Below are positions 24,813 to 35,680 of a stretch of DNA of 64,000 nucleotides, piece by piece. Source of the DNA: Sipunculus nudus (taxonomy: Eukaryota; Annelida; Sipuncula; Golfingiida; Sipunculidae); NCBI GenBank assembly GCA_026874595.1, contig CM049314.1, positions 5,060,229-5,124,228 of the forward strand, written 5' to 3'. How positions within the stretch are numbered: the first letter of the stretch is position 1; every line of letters begins with the position of its first letter. The translations under genes were made by a program, and so were the position numbers. A model generated the notes under the pieces. The model was not told where the DNA came from and made no database searches. It was given only the letters and a program-made list of their open reading frames with translations.

Positions 24813-27078
24813 CTAAATCGAGTGTTATCGAAATCAAGAATATCTCATTCCACAGACACATACAATTACTTCAGATAGCTTTTAAATTATAAAATATAAG
24901 ATTTTCTTTTTTAAAATGGATAGGTACCTTGATTTATGTGTTTGCAATATTTAATAAAGTATTTATTTGACGAGTGAATCAATATAACACAGCCTTTGAT
25001 TTCGTCTCTCAGTTTACGTTAGCAATCTCGTAGAATAAAATAAAACAATCATTTTTAGGGCCCTGATGCAATTTACTAAGTCAACATGATAAAAGCTTAA
25101 TAAAGTATTACGAAAGGCTCTCAGACTTAATACAAGACATTTTTACTTTAGCATTGAAAAGGGACAATCTTTGAAAAGATACGTGACAGACCTGAGACAT
25201 CACGCGGGGGCTCTCCCTGTCTCACCCACTTATAGTTGCCGACAGAGCCCTCTTCACTCAAGGCTATCCAGATACCTTTCGAGTCGCTGTTTCCAATTGG
25301 CGCAGGCATTGCGTCTGAGGTATCAAGTTTTAATTAATAGAAATTGAATAATTTCGATTCAAATTATTATAAAGAACGAAACCATTTCCACTGACGAATA
25401 AAACATTTTTAAAGTTTTTTTTATATTTAACCACCAGAACATTGAAATACGATACAGTACATTTTCTGCGTGGTCATTCAATATTTTTTAGTCATACAAG
25501 CGTGTCATATTTATACGCATTGTATTCGTAGAGTCGTTTAATGTTAATATTATCATAATCTATGAAAATATACCTGTTTCATTTTTAAAGACGCATACAC
25601 TAGTGTGGCAACAGTTAGTAAGATGTGCATATATATGTTTTAATATAGTGTTTATGTAATTTCTATCCTGTTCGAATATACAGGCTGGAGCGACTTTATA
25701 CGTATTTGAACAAAGGACTCAAGACTTAAAAAGAACAAAAATAAATTATACACTCTTCTTTTATCATAGAAGAAACATTATTATCCCTTATTTTTGAATA
25801 TGAATACATAATATATGAATATGTCTATTTAATATATATAATATATATGTGTGTGTGTCACACACTGAAGAACGTATTGGACTACAAAATAAAGTTTCAC
25901 AAATGCTTGCCATAGTTATCCAGGTGATATTGTCTGGCAAACGCTTGTTTTTCAGCTGAGTCAATTATCGCTAAATCCCCTCCTTCACCTTGGCAGAACG
26001 TGCGAGCGTCATACCATGATTTTACTATACCATTTCCTACTCCGTCGAGTGGACATCGATAGCAGCTTCCAGAAAAATACACGTACGGAGGAGGACACTG
26101 CAAGAAAAAAAATATATAATGAAATAATTACGATGATGACAAAGGTAGTTATGATTAAATGCAGATGCTAAGCAGAGACAAACAAGCCATCTTTTCTGTA
26201 TTTACTGATTCAAACACATATGTAAACCAAATATGCTTCCAAATATACACATAAGCATAAAATGTCCCGGTTAAAACTTGTACTACAATTTTTATACAGG
26301 GAACGATATTGATGCTATTAACGTAGACTTACAAAAGTACATAGTCATTCCGTAGAGTATCGTTCCGATATTCTGAGCTGAGAAAAACCTTACCCCTGGT
26401 GGAGCTGTGATGGTGGCTGTTGTTGTTACAAGGGTTGAAGTAGGTTCAAACGTGCTGACGTGCTGACCAGTTGTGAGCTCCTCTTGTTCTGCCGTAGCCT
26501 AGATATGATAACGTATATTCACATTTACTATACTTTCTAGTTTAAGTTTACTTATATAACATAAATAAATTTCATATATACAATAAAAAGAACAGGAACT
26601 CTCAGATTACGAATTTTAAACAATTATATAACAGTCCGGCGATAATACATGTACTGGACCATTCGTTATCTTTATACTTTATACTTTATCCATTATGAAC
26701 AAATAAAATATAAATTTCGTTATCATTCATCAGTAGATTGACGCATACATAGAGAAAGGAATGTATACTCACAACTCCATACCAAAAACAATCTTTTCTA
26801 TATTGCATTATCAAACCGTTTCCGGTGGACGTAATATTGAATATTGAACAGAGATAAGCAGTTTCATGAAACAGAATTTTAAAATTGAAACTGCGGCAGC
26901 CTGTAATGACCTCGCACATGGTGGCGCATTCTGACAGGCACTTTACCTTCTCCTGAAACAGATGTTTCCACATCATACATTTGTCCAGGTGTTCAGGACG
27001 GCGCAGAAAAAGTTTACTTTCCAGAGGCTCCTACAGAGCAAACCATGAAACAAATGCCAGCACTATGTTTTTTTTCAT
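24634..27078 (-). CDS. PAN/apple plus C-type lectin domain gene, five-exon model, in-frame TAG
   Basis: The model joins 27078-26773, 26498-26394, 26097-25911, 25314-25192 and 24812-24634: 900 nt, all phases compatible, ending in TAG. Order: a signal-like start (MKKNIVLAFVSWFAL), an in-frame TAG as codon 16 (27033-27031), a Cys-rich PAN/apple-like domain (Cys 34, 47, 51, 55, 61, 77, 97), a 35-residue Thr-rich linker, then a CTLD (about residues 138-299) with FSGSCYRC, SWYDARTFC, GIWIALSEEG, NYTWAQAPC and SFLCEK. The usual Ca-site motifs EPN/QPD and WND are not seen (GEPPRD and YTW instead), so classical Ca-dependent mannose binding is doubtful. The TAG is either a nonsense mutation or the AG of a 3' splice site (TTTGCTCTGTAG|GAG), in which case the true first exon lies upstream. 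Likely a secreted recognition protein if intact. Confidence 0.75.
25192..25314 (-). CDS. CTLD middle exon
   Basis: The exon is 123 nt, between ACCTCAG and a CAG|GTCTGT donor. It encodes AMPAPIGNSDSKGIWIALSE and KWVRQGEPP: the CTLD core WIG/WIAL strand and the long-loop region. The exon at 34072-34194 has the same length and phase. Confidence 0.8.
25322..25908. other. intron with GC-type donor
   Basis: AT-rich intron, TATG|GCAAGC at its 5' end and CTCAG at its 3' end, apparently GC-AG. A short GT run near 25848-25860 is the only repeat. Confidence 0.55.
25911..26097 (-). CDS. CTLD first exon
   Basis: The exon is 187 nt, starting after CTTGCAG with TGT (Cys 138) and ending at Gly/Asp split codon TATG|GCAAGC. 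It encodes CPPPYVYFSGSCYRC, SWYDARTFCQGEGGDLAIID and ARQYHLDNY, the long-form CTLD N-terminal disulfide followed by helix 1 and helix 2. Confidence 0.85.
26394..26498 (-). CDS. Thr-rich linker exon
   Basis: The exon is 105 nt, phase 0 at both ends (ATCTAG acceptor, GGG|GTAAGG donor). The 35 residues are rich in Thr/Ser/Pro (for example TSTLVTTTATITAPP), a probable O-glycosylated spacer between PAN and CTLD. Confidence 0.75.
26773..27078 (-). CDS. signal-like start and PAN/apple-like exon
   Basis: The exon ends at GTT|GTGAGT in phase 0. Seven Cys with the spacing CxxxCxxxC then GCRSFNF are typical of PAN/apple modules, which bind proteins or carbohydrates. A NIT sequon is present. The first 15 codons form a K-rich then hydrophobic start, followed in the same frame by TAG at 27033-27031. 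Confidence 0.65.
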
Positions 27079-27429
27079 CTTGGGGTTTTCTTTCTATATG
27101 AAAAACTTCACGGTTTTCAGGTTGTCCAATTTGCGCCGACCTGTTTTTTTAGTTGCCTATAGAGCCAACACTGATTTGACTGTTTAGTATGAGTGATGTT
27201 TCTTATATTTAAGGTTTTTTCCCATCAATAACTTGAAAGTAGAGCTTAATGTGTTTTTTCGGGTCGTTCCGGAAGTAGAAAGTGTTTTTTAAATCATTGT
27301 TCACCAACTGGATATCATTAAACGGGAGAGTGTAGTAAGTGTGGTTTATGATGCTACAATTAGTTGCTATGACACCTTTCTTCTAAATATTGGCAGGGTG
27401 TTTCAAATATTATTGAAAAATAAGAACTG

Positions 27430-27895
27430 GCACCTGGCTAGGCACGTTTTGCGGTGTTCACTCGATATACCAATATGATGATAAGAACGTTAATTGTCTC
27501 CTTCTTCTGAAGCACTGACTGTACTGAAACCATCATGTTTATATTTCTTAACAATACTGATTTTGATAAAAGCGGCATAATCCAGTTTCATATTGCGTTT
27601 CAAGACAGAACATGTTTTAATAATAGATTGACAGTAGCTGAGTTCTCGATCGTTTGGTTTTACCTTGTTCACTTGATATCTGCACAGGATGATAAAGAAG
27701 ACAGTTAATTGTCTCTTGCTTCATAGTACTTTTAATATACTGATACCAAGATGCTTCTATTAATGAACAATTATTCATTTCAGCAAATAAAGGCCTTTAA
27801 CAAGTGTAATTTGCAATTCAAGAACAGAACAAGTTCATATAATAAATTGAAAGTAGTTGCGTCTTTCTTGCTTTTTCATAAGTTTTCAGAAAAAG
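27430..27895. repeat. diverged tandem repeats of about 215-230 bp
   Basis: Two consecutive units begin near TTGTTCAC/GTGTTCAC and GATGATAA and share TTAATTGTCTC, TCAAGA.CAGAACA and ATTGA.AGTAG. A third partial unit appears to start near 27930. Non-coding. Confidence 0.5.
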
Positions 27896-28450
27896 TGGAG
27901 TTCTATTAAACCTGTTCACTGCACCTACGAGAAATTCAGTACAATAAAGTGACAATTGGCTAAAAAATTATAAATTTGAAATTTCAAAACTCTGATTTCT
28001 TTATTCTTTAATTTTATTGATAAAATTAGGTCAACAACAGTTGAGCTACAGTATTTATACTGAAAAGGTTTTCGCAGTAATGATGTCGCACTTATTGGTA
28101 AAGATACATTGCATATACAAAATAACGCGATTATCTGAATAAAATATTATACTAATGAGATAATGTTTACATAATGCATGATGTAAACCGAACAGCCCCA
28201 GCAAAGTAATAAAAGGACCGATAGTGAAGATACTTCCAATGTAGTATCTCATTGACAGCAGGTATATTTAACCGCTTGAGTAATTTTTACTTATATGCTA
28301 TCAATGGTATAGTTTCAATAAGCAAAACCTGTAGTGCATGCGTGTAAAAAGTTTGATACATAAGCTTTTGAGGAAAAATATTTCTCCTCAATAGTTCCAG
28401 TATCGTGTCAAACCACTGTTCATGCACTGTGCTCCGTATTATCAAATTAT
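27896..28450. repeat. flank shared with the 17.6-18.9 kb block
   Basis: Matches 17580-17830 and 18750-18950 (for example TTCACTGCACC, ACAATTGGCTAAA and TATACAAAATAACGCGA), showing that a multi-kilobase piece of the lectin locus was duplicated. Confidence 0.6.
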
Positions 28451-28704
28451 GAGATATAAACGGTTAGCATTAAAACAAAGATTGATTACCACATACGTTT
28501 AGGACCATCAGCAGTCGTCCGCCTTTTGGTAATAAGGGTCTGCTTATATATTATGAAAAACTGCATTAAATACCGAAAGTAAATTTCCTTTCGACTGACA
28601 TATACGGAATGCGTGATTGTAATTTTATTGAAAGTCATAAAAAAAAACATGAAAAATACATGTTTCAAACCCGATATTTCTCAGTGACTTTATGTGTATC
28701 ATCT

Positions 28705-28708
<4 letters not shown>

Positions 28709-28766
<58 letters not shown>
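28709..28766. repeat. (TA)n microsatellite
   Basis: About 28 uninterrupted TA units. Confidence 0.95.
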
Positions 28767-28767
<1 letters not shown>

Positions 28768-31129
28768 CGGTGTTTTTTTTATAACTCATATAAGAATATT
28801 TTTCACAAAAGTTAAATAACAAGATATATTAGATAAAAGAAAGTAATATTAGACATATCTTAAGATGCGGAATACGGGATAGATATAATATTAGCTTACA
28901 GCAAAATTTATATATTTATCGGATCTTTGAAATAACATATTTTTTTTAAATATCTGCATTCTGTATTCCTAGGCCTCTCAACCAAACGGTTACCATAATG
29001 CAAAACATCCTTTAAAGTGATGTATAATCTGATTGGTCGAGCCAGTTTAACTAAGATTTTTTAAACTTGATATTGATGCTTACCATAATAGCAATGTATT
29101 AATTATTTAAGACTATCAAATGGTGCAGTACACATTTCAGAAATATTTATTTTGACTGTCACTTAACCTCTTCTTATCATGTTTGGTAACTGGCCCAACT
29201 GATCTTGTCAAAAGTCTTTCAGGCTGTGGTAAATCAACAATGTTCAGAGAGTAAAACTTGAAATTAAACATTGGTTGACCTAATAACCGCATCGGACGAT
29301 TTACGATGTTTGGTGGTATTCAAGAGGCATTCAAGATTGAGAACCTGAAGAAGAATTCGCTGGACTGTTAACTTCAATTGACGTTGACTATGTTCAGAGT
29401 GAGTGTGACTAATGATACGTTTAACATGCATTGACAAAAAGCGTACATACGTTCCCTGTCTCACCCAATCTCAAAAATAAATGATTTGAATCATCAGAAT
29501 CATGTAAAGAGTATTCTTCCACGCAATACTTTATCCATATATGGATTTAGAACGAATATTTAATTGTTAGAACATACATTATTCTACAGGCATTGGTCTC
29601 AGTTCGGATTTCCGGATAATTATTAAGACAAAGATTTAACTCTAAACGTCTAAATTTTCAGAACCATGGTGTGTTTTATTTATGATAATTGGATCGTATG
29701 ACATGTTTTGCTGTAATAAACCTTAAATCATTATGAAAGCAGTGTCACTTATATCAAATCGGGAAAGACACAAAAAGATGTTGACACCATTTTCGGCAAC
29801 AACTCCTCTGTCAAGAACCATTAAAAATAGCGTTGACCTCTCAGAAAATGGCTTAAAACCCGATACCTACGGGAAAAGTTTCGTAAAAAATTTAATATAT
29901 GTATCATATCTGTCATGTGAGTTATATGTATTTTATTTAAAAAAAAACCTTCGGCCATACAAGCGCCGACTGCAGGCGACGAGCGACGCGAATGTTCGGG
30001 TTCGTTTATATCGACAAAAATGATCGATTTTAGTAGAACCCTGTTTCTTCCTTCAAGAAGTCCTGTCAGAGATTCTAGCATATATTTTGTCCAATTAACA
30101 AAACTTACCATTCACATGATTGGACAGGAACACAGGTGCATAGTGTGCATGGCAAGAAAACGGTTTCTCTTACACCTTGTTGGGTCATCGTTACATGATA
30201 TAAATGTTGTGAGATCTTTTGTGTCTGCATTTTTATACTACAGGGTTTTGTTCCACAATATAACAAATAAAATTTATTTCAGTTATGGACATTTGCATTA
30301 TACAAAGTTTAAATGCCGCCTTACAGTGCAATGGGAATTGGAAATATAATGTGATTTTACTGTAGAGCTCTACCGTGACAATTGCAATTCTCCTTAAAAT
30401 TTTACTGAACAATGCAAACGTGTGTCTTTTATTATGCAAGAATAAAAGTACTCTTGCTACACTAATACTAAGCATAATGCAAACTTCCTGTTGAAACACA
30501 AAATTCAGAGTATCGCAAATAGATATTAACACTTCCTCATTCACTAGGATGTGACATTTGAACAAGTAGTTCGGGTTTCTCTAACTGCACTCAGAGAATG
30601 GAAACCACAGAGTAAAAAAAAAGAACCCTTTTTTTATTTGAATGATAGAAGGTGCACAAGAAATGGCTTTGCCAAGAAAAGTGCAAAGTATTAAAAGTGC
30701 TGGTTCACATTGATCAATACTTCAGGTTTGTTCAATACAGCGGGTGCTGACAGAAGACAACCAGCCAAAATATTGAGTTTATCATTGGGATATTTCAAGA
30801 TGGTATATAGGTTAAGACTCTAAACAACAACAGAAAAGGGTTTTCAATCATCAATATAATTCAACCCCTACTATATGGCAAAAATATCGTATATAAAAAT
30901 ATACCCTTGGTAGCATATAAAAATGCGGACGTGCAGAAAGAAGAACACATTCACCCATTTATCTCCTGCAATATGATAACATATTAAAACATATACTGTA
31001 GGCTTTGACCTGACAACAACGGATTTGATTTGTACCTAGATTCTTGTGTGAGAAAACAGTCGGTATATCTCTCTGCATTCGAACATGACTCCGAAAGTAA
31101 TATCATCAGCCATGTTTTCTCATAAAAAG
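28767..31129. other. non-coding stretch
   Basis: Overlapping opposite-strand frames at 29733-30111 and 30020-30565 lack domains and splice context. Nothing supported. Confidence 0.4.
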
Positions 31130-31215
31130 TAATTTGTTTCATTTTCTTTCGCGGTTGCTTTTCACAAATATGCCAAAAGAAAAGGACAGATTGTCCAAGT
31201 GTAGTTCTCAAGTTG
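31130..31215 (-). pseudogene. orphan CTLD terminal-exon fragment
   Basis: Contains ENYTWTIC in one frame and CEKQPRKKM in another. Relative to the terminal exons at 24634-24812 and 33721-33862, the interval between NYTW and CEK is 28 nt instead of 36, an 8-nt loss that breaks the frame. No partner exons were found nearby, so this looks like an isolated remnant. Confidence 0.65.
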
Positions 31216-31219
31216 GGAA

Positions 31220-32500
31220 ACACTAAAACAAGTAGCCTTGTGTCACAGTGGATCTGGTATTCCTGTCAAATGATACATTGAGGTCCATGAATATATCAAA
31301 TAAACTTTTATCAGATATCATGTTATTGCACAGTGTGAAATAGATTATGACGCATGGGTGGTGTATTTTTATTTGACTAAAGATTTAATGATTTTACTCA
31401 CACGATTTGGTCAGTAGAGAGTCATTTTTCCTTAATTCATTAAAAACTAGTAGAGCCATCAAAGACAAAGTAAACTCTGTTCTACAAAGTGGCTTTAGAA
31501 AAAGAAAGAATTGTTACATATTTACATTGTGGACAGCCAGGAAGAATGAAAAGGGCTATGGTATAGATTGCAAATATTGACATGCACATGCAGTCGTATA
31601 TCGATTGTGTCTCTAAAAATACGACATGAACTTTGTGTAATCACATGATTATGTCTATGGTATGAGTGATTTAATTTCAATGGTGCGTGGCAGACATAGG
31701 CTGCTATGTTCGCTGGTGTTACCCGTTATTAATTTCCCCACACATAATTGTACACTGACACATAGGCGCTCACTTGTTTTGCGGTTCTGGGTGAATGAGC
31801 GCTCATTATAATTCGACCATCTCCGTGTGCATGCGCAAACTAGTGTCCACTACCTTAGACCAAACGCCCAGGTCAGTAGTTCAAAAGGTCATCAGTTCAT
31901 GGGCGAGGGGACACGGCATGCGTATATATGGCTTATCTTGCGTGTGTAGTTAATGAATATTCATGGGGCTACAGAGCACTTTTCGTATTGTTATTCCTGC
32001 CTCTTAAGAATATTCAATACCTATCAGCAGGGTCTAAGGAAGAATCAGGCATACTTGTCATACAATAACCAACGTATATAGATCTCCAGCTGAAGCCGAT
32101 CTTCCAGTGTCATCGAAAGGTTTGGGTTGTAGAAATTTTAGATACTAAATCTTTACTTCCAGTATGAATACCGATTGTGATTTCTTAGACATTTTAGAAG
32201 GATCCGTTACAGACTTTATTTTAAATCAATGGTGCACAGTAGTGTTGAGAGGCATGATTTTAATGGTAATGTATTATAAAGCAGTAGGAACTTAATGTTT
32301 AGTGGACAGTTTTAGTAGGGGCTGTCGTTCGATTCGCCTTGTGCTCTCCCCACAAGGTAATAACTGTGAGGTAAATACAGTGTTAATAATCTTGTTAATA
32401 ATGTTTTGTACTGCTTACAGTGTCAACGTTAGTTCCTGGGTGTGCACAGCAACGGGTTAACGTTATTTGAGTGTGTGACTTTAAGTATGTACGACGGGCA
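31220..32500. other. non-coding stretch
   Basis: Nothing supported. Confidence 0.4.
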
Positions 32501-32960
32501 TAAGCCCAGGGGTATGATGTAACGTTCCCATAGGAACCTTTCTAGGCAGTAAGCCCTCATAGCACACATAATGTCGTATTCATGTGGCAATAAATTTTAT
32601 GAGTATGTTTATATTCTCCCTGATAGCTTTGTAGCCCGGGTAAGACCACTTTGGCGAGGCCGAATAGCGCAGGGCGCAGAGTGAGTGTACTGTTCAGCTG
32701 ACGGATTAAGCGGACACCCCGGGATGTTGGAAGGTGTCAGGCAAGACAGAACAGCACCGAAGAACCACAAGGTCGACGTAGGGTTCATCAGCGAGGCCGA
32801 CAGAGGGCGCTCAAGTGTGGCCGTTTGGAGCGAGTTATTCGTCAGGGTTGAGAAGGATCGAGGTACGGCTGGTCAGGGCAGTGACTAACTGAAGACTGAG
32901 TGCGCACAAGTCCAACACAGAAGGCCTGGCAGACCCTAGTGTGCAGCGGATCGTGTGGGC
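32500..32960. other. GC-rich island, possible mobile-element remnant
   Basis: Clearly richer in GC and CpG than its surroundings, with no coding frame of interest and an ATAAATTTTAT motif near 32591. Base composition suggests foreign or regulatory origin (for example part of an LTR), but no terminal repeats were delimited. Confidence 0.3.
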
Positions 32961-33720
32961 TCTCAAGACATCCATCCAAATCTCGTATTTTACTGTTTAG
33001 ATTAGAAAATTGTTGTATTAGTTAGGGTAAACGCATTATAGATACGTTTATCTTATACGCTGGTCTCCATCATTACTGTGAGCTTTGAATGTTTGCGTGT
33101 CTGTTCAACCGTGTGTTGCCAATTTGACTCAACCCTAGCCAAGTACGGTTGCCTACATTGGCAACATAGGTGTCGTCTCATCAACATCGGTTGTATCAAA
33201 CTAAATCCTTATTACAAACGTAGATCATATGGGCTACATTAGACATAGAAGCCTTTATTCATGCAGATAAAATATGCCTTATAAAGCTATAGACAAGGTG
33301 CTTGAAACTGAGTATAAACATTCACTGGTTATTTTCCTGTTCGGACATGATTTAGATGATGAATGGAATACACGAGTATTTTTAAGAATACGTTTTATTT
33401 ATTCTGATTACATTGTTTACTATAGTACTTGCCATGTTTCGTTATCCGCACACACTACATTTACACTGCAAACTATATATAATACAATATATAATGCTTT
33501 CAATATTTCCCTACACGCTGTCCTTGAATATACTGAGCTGGAAATGTTCCAGCTCATTTGGACTTATTATTCCAATAGATATTACATATATTACTGTATG
33601 TATGATTATAGTGTTATAGTGTTAACAGATAAATGTATAACCTGCTTTAATTAATATGACAGTGTTTTTATTTTTATGACTTAACTGTAGTAAACGAATG
33701 ACATTCCCATTGTTAACATT
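32961..33720. other. non-coding stretch
   Basis: A 126-codon plus-strand frame (33274-33654) is rich in Tyr/Ile codons expected from AT-rich DNA and has no recognised domain. Confidence 0.4.
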
Positions 33721-34701
33721 TCAACTTGGGTCAGATTTTTTAATCGTTATTTTTTTATTTCGCGGTTGTTTTTCACAGACGAACAACACGGTTAGTGTAC
33801 AGTGAGTGACGGCCCAAGTGTAGTTGGAATGTGTTCGGACAATATGGAAATAATGATACACTTAACTGGTACAGTTAGTTTTTTTTTCATGATTTTAGAT
33901 ACTTAATTTAATTAAGTTATATTCAAGTTATTGTTAATTTTTATGTAAGTGTGCCTTATTACAAACGGAGCTGAATGTACTTACACATTTTTAAAGTCTA
34001 TAGAATGTCTAGCATAATACTCTCATTCTATTCCCAAATTACAAAATTACGACAGACAAAATATTAATTACTTGAGACCAGACGATCGGTCTCTCCGTTT
34101 CTCTTCCACCACCAGGTACCGGGAGTTCCCTCTTGCGTCAAGGCTATCCAGAGTCCTTTATAATCACCGTTCCCGATCGGTGCTGGCATTGGAGCTGCGG
34201 TATCAGATGCTTTAACTATTTAAATCACTTTATTACGAGGAACAAATATCAAGTTTACCGCCTTTAGACTTATCAAGAAAATCGAGTGAATTGTAATTAA
34301 AAAAAAGTATATCACCGTGGATAAATTTCGGCCACAATGTGCATTAGAACCGATGGGGTGTCGAATGTGCAGCATTATTGTGTAACCTGTAGGGCTGGAT
34401 GCCCAGACGGAATTATTTTTTGGAAAACTATGTTGCAGATCAATATTTGAGAATCTGAATACGTCTTCAAAACGTGGCAAATTGATTTTCTTCGGAAATG
34501 AAGAACAGCTTTAAATAATAAAAAAAAGTTTATTGCCCTCAGGTTACAAGCAAAGAGAGTTCCAGAAATTATATATATTTTGAACCTGCCATAATTGTTC
34601 AGATGATAGTCCCTTAAAAATACATGCTTCTCTGCTGAGTCTACAATGGCCAAATCTCCGCCTTCGCCTTGGCAGGACGTGCGTGCTTCATACCAGGTCT
34701 T
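33721..34701 (-). pseudogene. second C-type lectin, three CTLD exons, probably incomplete
   Basis: Three exons match the CTLD of the 24.6-27.1 kb gene. 34590-34701 (112 nt) encodes KTWYEARTSCQGEGGDLAIV and ends at NNY, phase 1. 34072-34194 (123 nt) encodes PMPAPIGNGDYKGLWIALTQ and KRNGETD with donor CAA|GTAATT. 33721 to about 33862 encodes SNYTWAVTHC and FVCEKQPR and ends in TGA. The N-terminal CTLD segment (FSGSCYRC), linker and PAN exons were not found upstream, and the terminal exon lacks the first half seen in the paralogue. It may be a fragment, or a gene with diverged or unseen exons. The first intron again starts with GC (TATG|GCAGGT), though a GT four bases later is an alternative. 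Confidence 0.65.
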
Positions 34702-35343
34702 CTGCAACGTTTTTGATGGCTAATTTTATCCAACTTTTAATTTTGATGTATACGATATCACAACTACTTAATTAATGGAAACAAATATAATCTCTTTGTT
34801 AACGAATCGTGAAATATAACTCACCTATAGTTCACTAAATATAGTTCACCTTCTTCCCAAAAGTAAGACAAGTAACGCAGACTATTTTGGTGACTGCGTA
34901 TAGAATATAGAATTTGAACAGACATTCAATATAACTATAATGGAATACGGATTTATGCTAGTCCTTGTAAGAATACCTTAATTATAGGGCGGTATATACA
35001 GCGACTTTCGATGGACATAAGATGCTCTGAACTGACGATCGATTGATGCGTCAGGTATGTTAAGTAAGCATGGGGTGTCATTTTGCAAAGGGAACCACAC
35101 ATTTAGTTGGAAATAATAGTCTGGGACATCACCTAGTTGTAAAAACAGTCATTTTCTTTCGGAATCTTAAAAAAGATTTTGCATGGTTAGCGTGAGTCTT
35201 GGTGTCATTGAGTTAAGAAGCGAAAGAACATATTAAAAACTTACTATATAGCCATATTCCTAAGTAGTAAATGTCAGATGAAGCCAAAATGTGACATAAA
35301 TATCTCTTGGTTACGGTGGTCGCGTAATACTGTAAGGTGATAG
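34702..35343. other. non-coding stretch
   Basis: Unique-looking sequence between the lectin exons and the retrotransposon array. Nothing supported. Confidence 0.4.
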
Positions 35344-35680
35344 TGTCAAGGTTTAAACCCCAGGCAATCCTAAGGTACCTTGATACACAAAACAAACACC
35401 ACCGCAGCGGGTACATAAATAACAGTCGCAACTGTCAAAATAAAGTATACAGAAAACTACAAATACACCACCTGACCTTGAGGAGTTGGCTCTTTACCTG
35501 ATGTTATCAAATGACACTACCTGCAACACAGTTGCACTCAAGGATTTCCATTTTACAGAGTGGACCAGACTGGACAATTAAACATCTCAATTGCTTGGAA
35601 CTGTGCTTCTCCCTTAGATATATAATACTAAATAATTAAGAAATATCTCCTGCAGGAGATATCCTGGTCACGGCACCATT
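35344..35680 (-). mobile_element. collapsed third unit of the array
   Basis: 35344-35382 equals the first 39 bp of each LTR on the plus strand. It is joined directly to 35383-35680, which equals the PBS-proximal leader (ATACACAAAAC... to the PBS). The whole coding region and most of a fourth LTR are missing between the two. Confidence 0.85.

Noticed and set aside
29733-30565. Overlapping frames of 96-110 codons
   Set aside because: Present on both strands with no domain or splice support.
33274-33654. 126-codon plus-strand frame
   Set aside because: Tyr/Ile-rich AT-driven composition, no recognisable domain, no splice signals.
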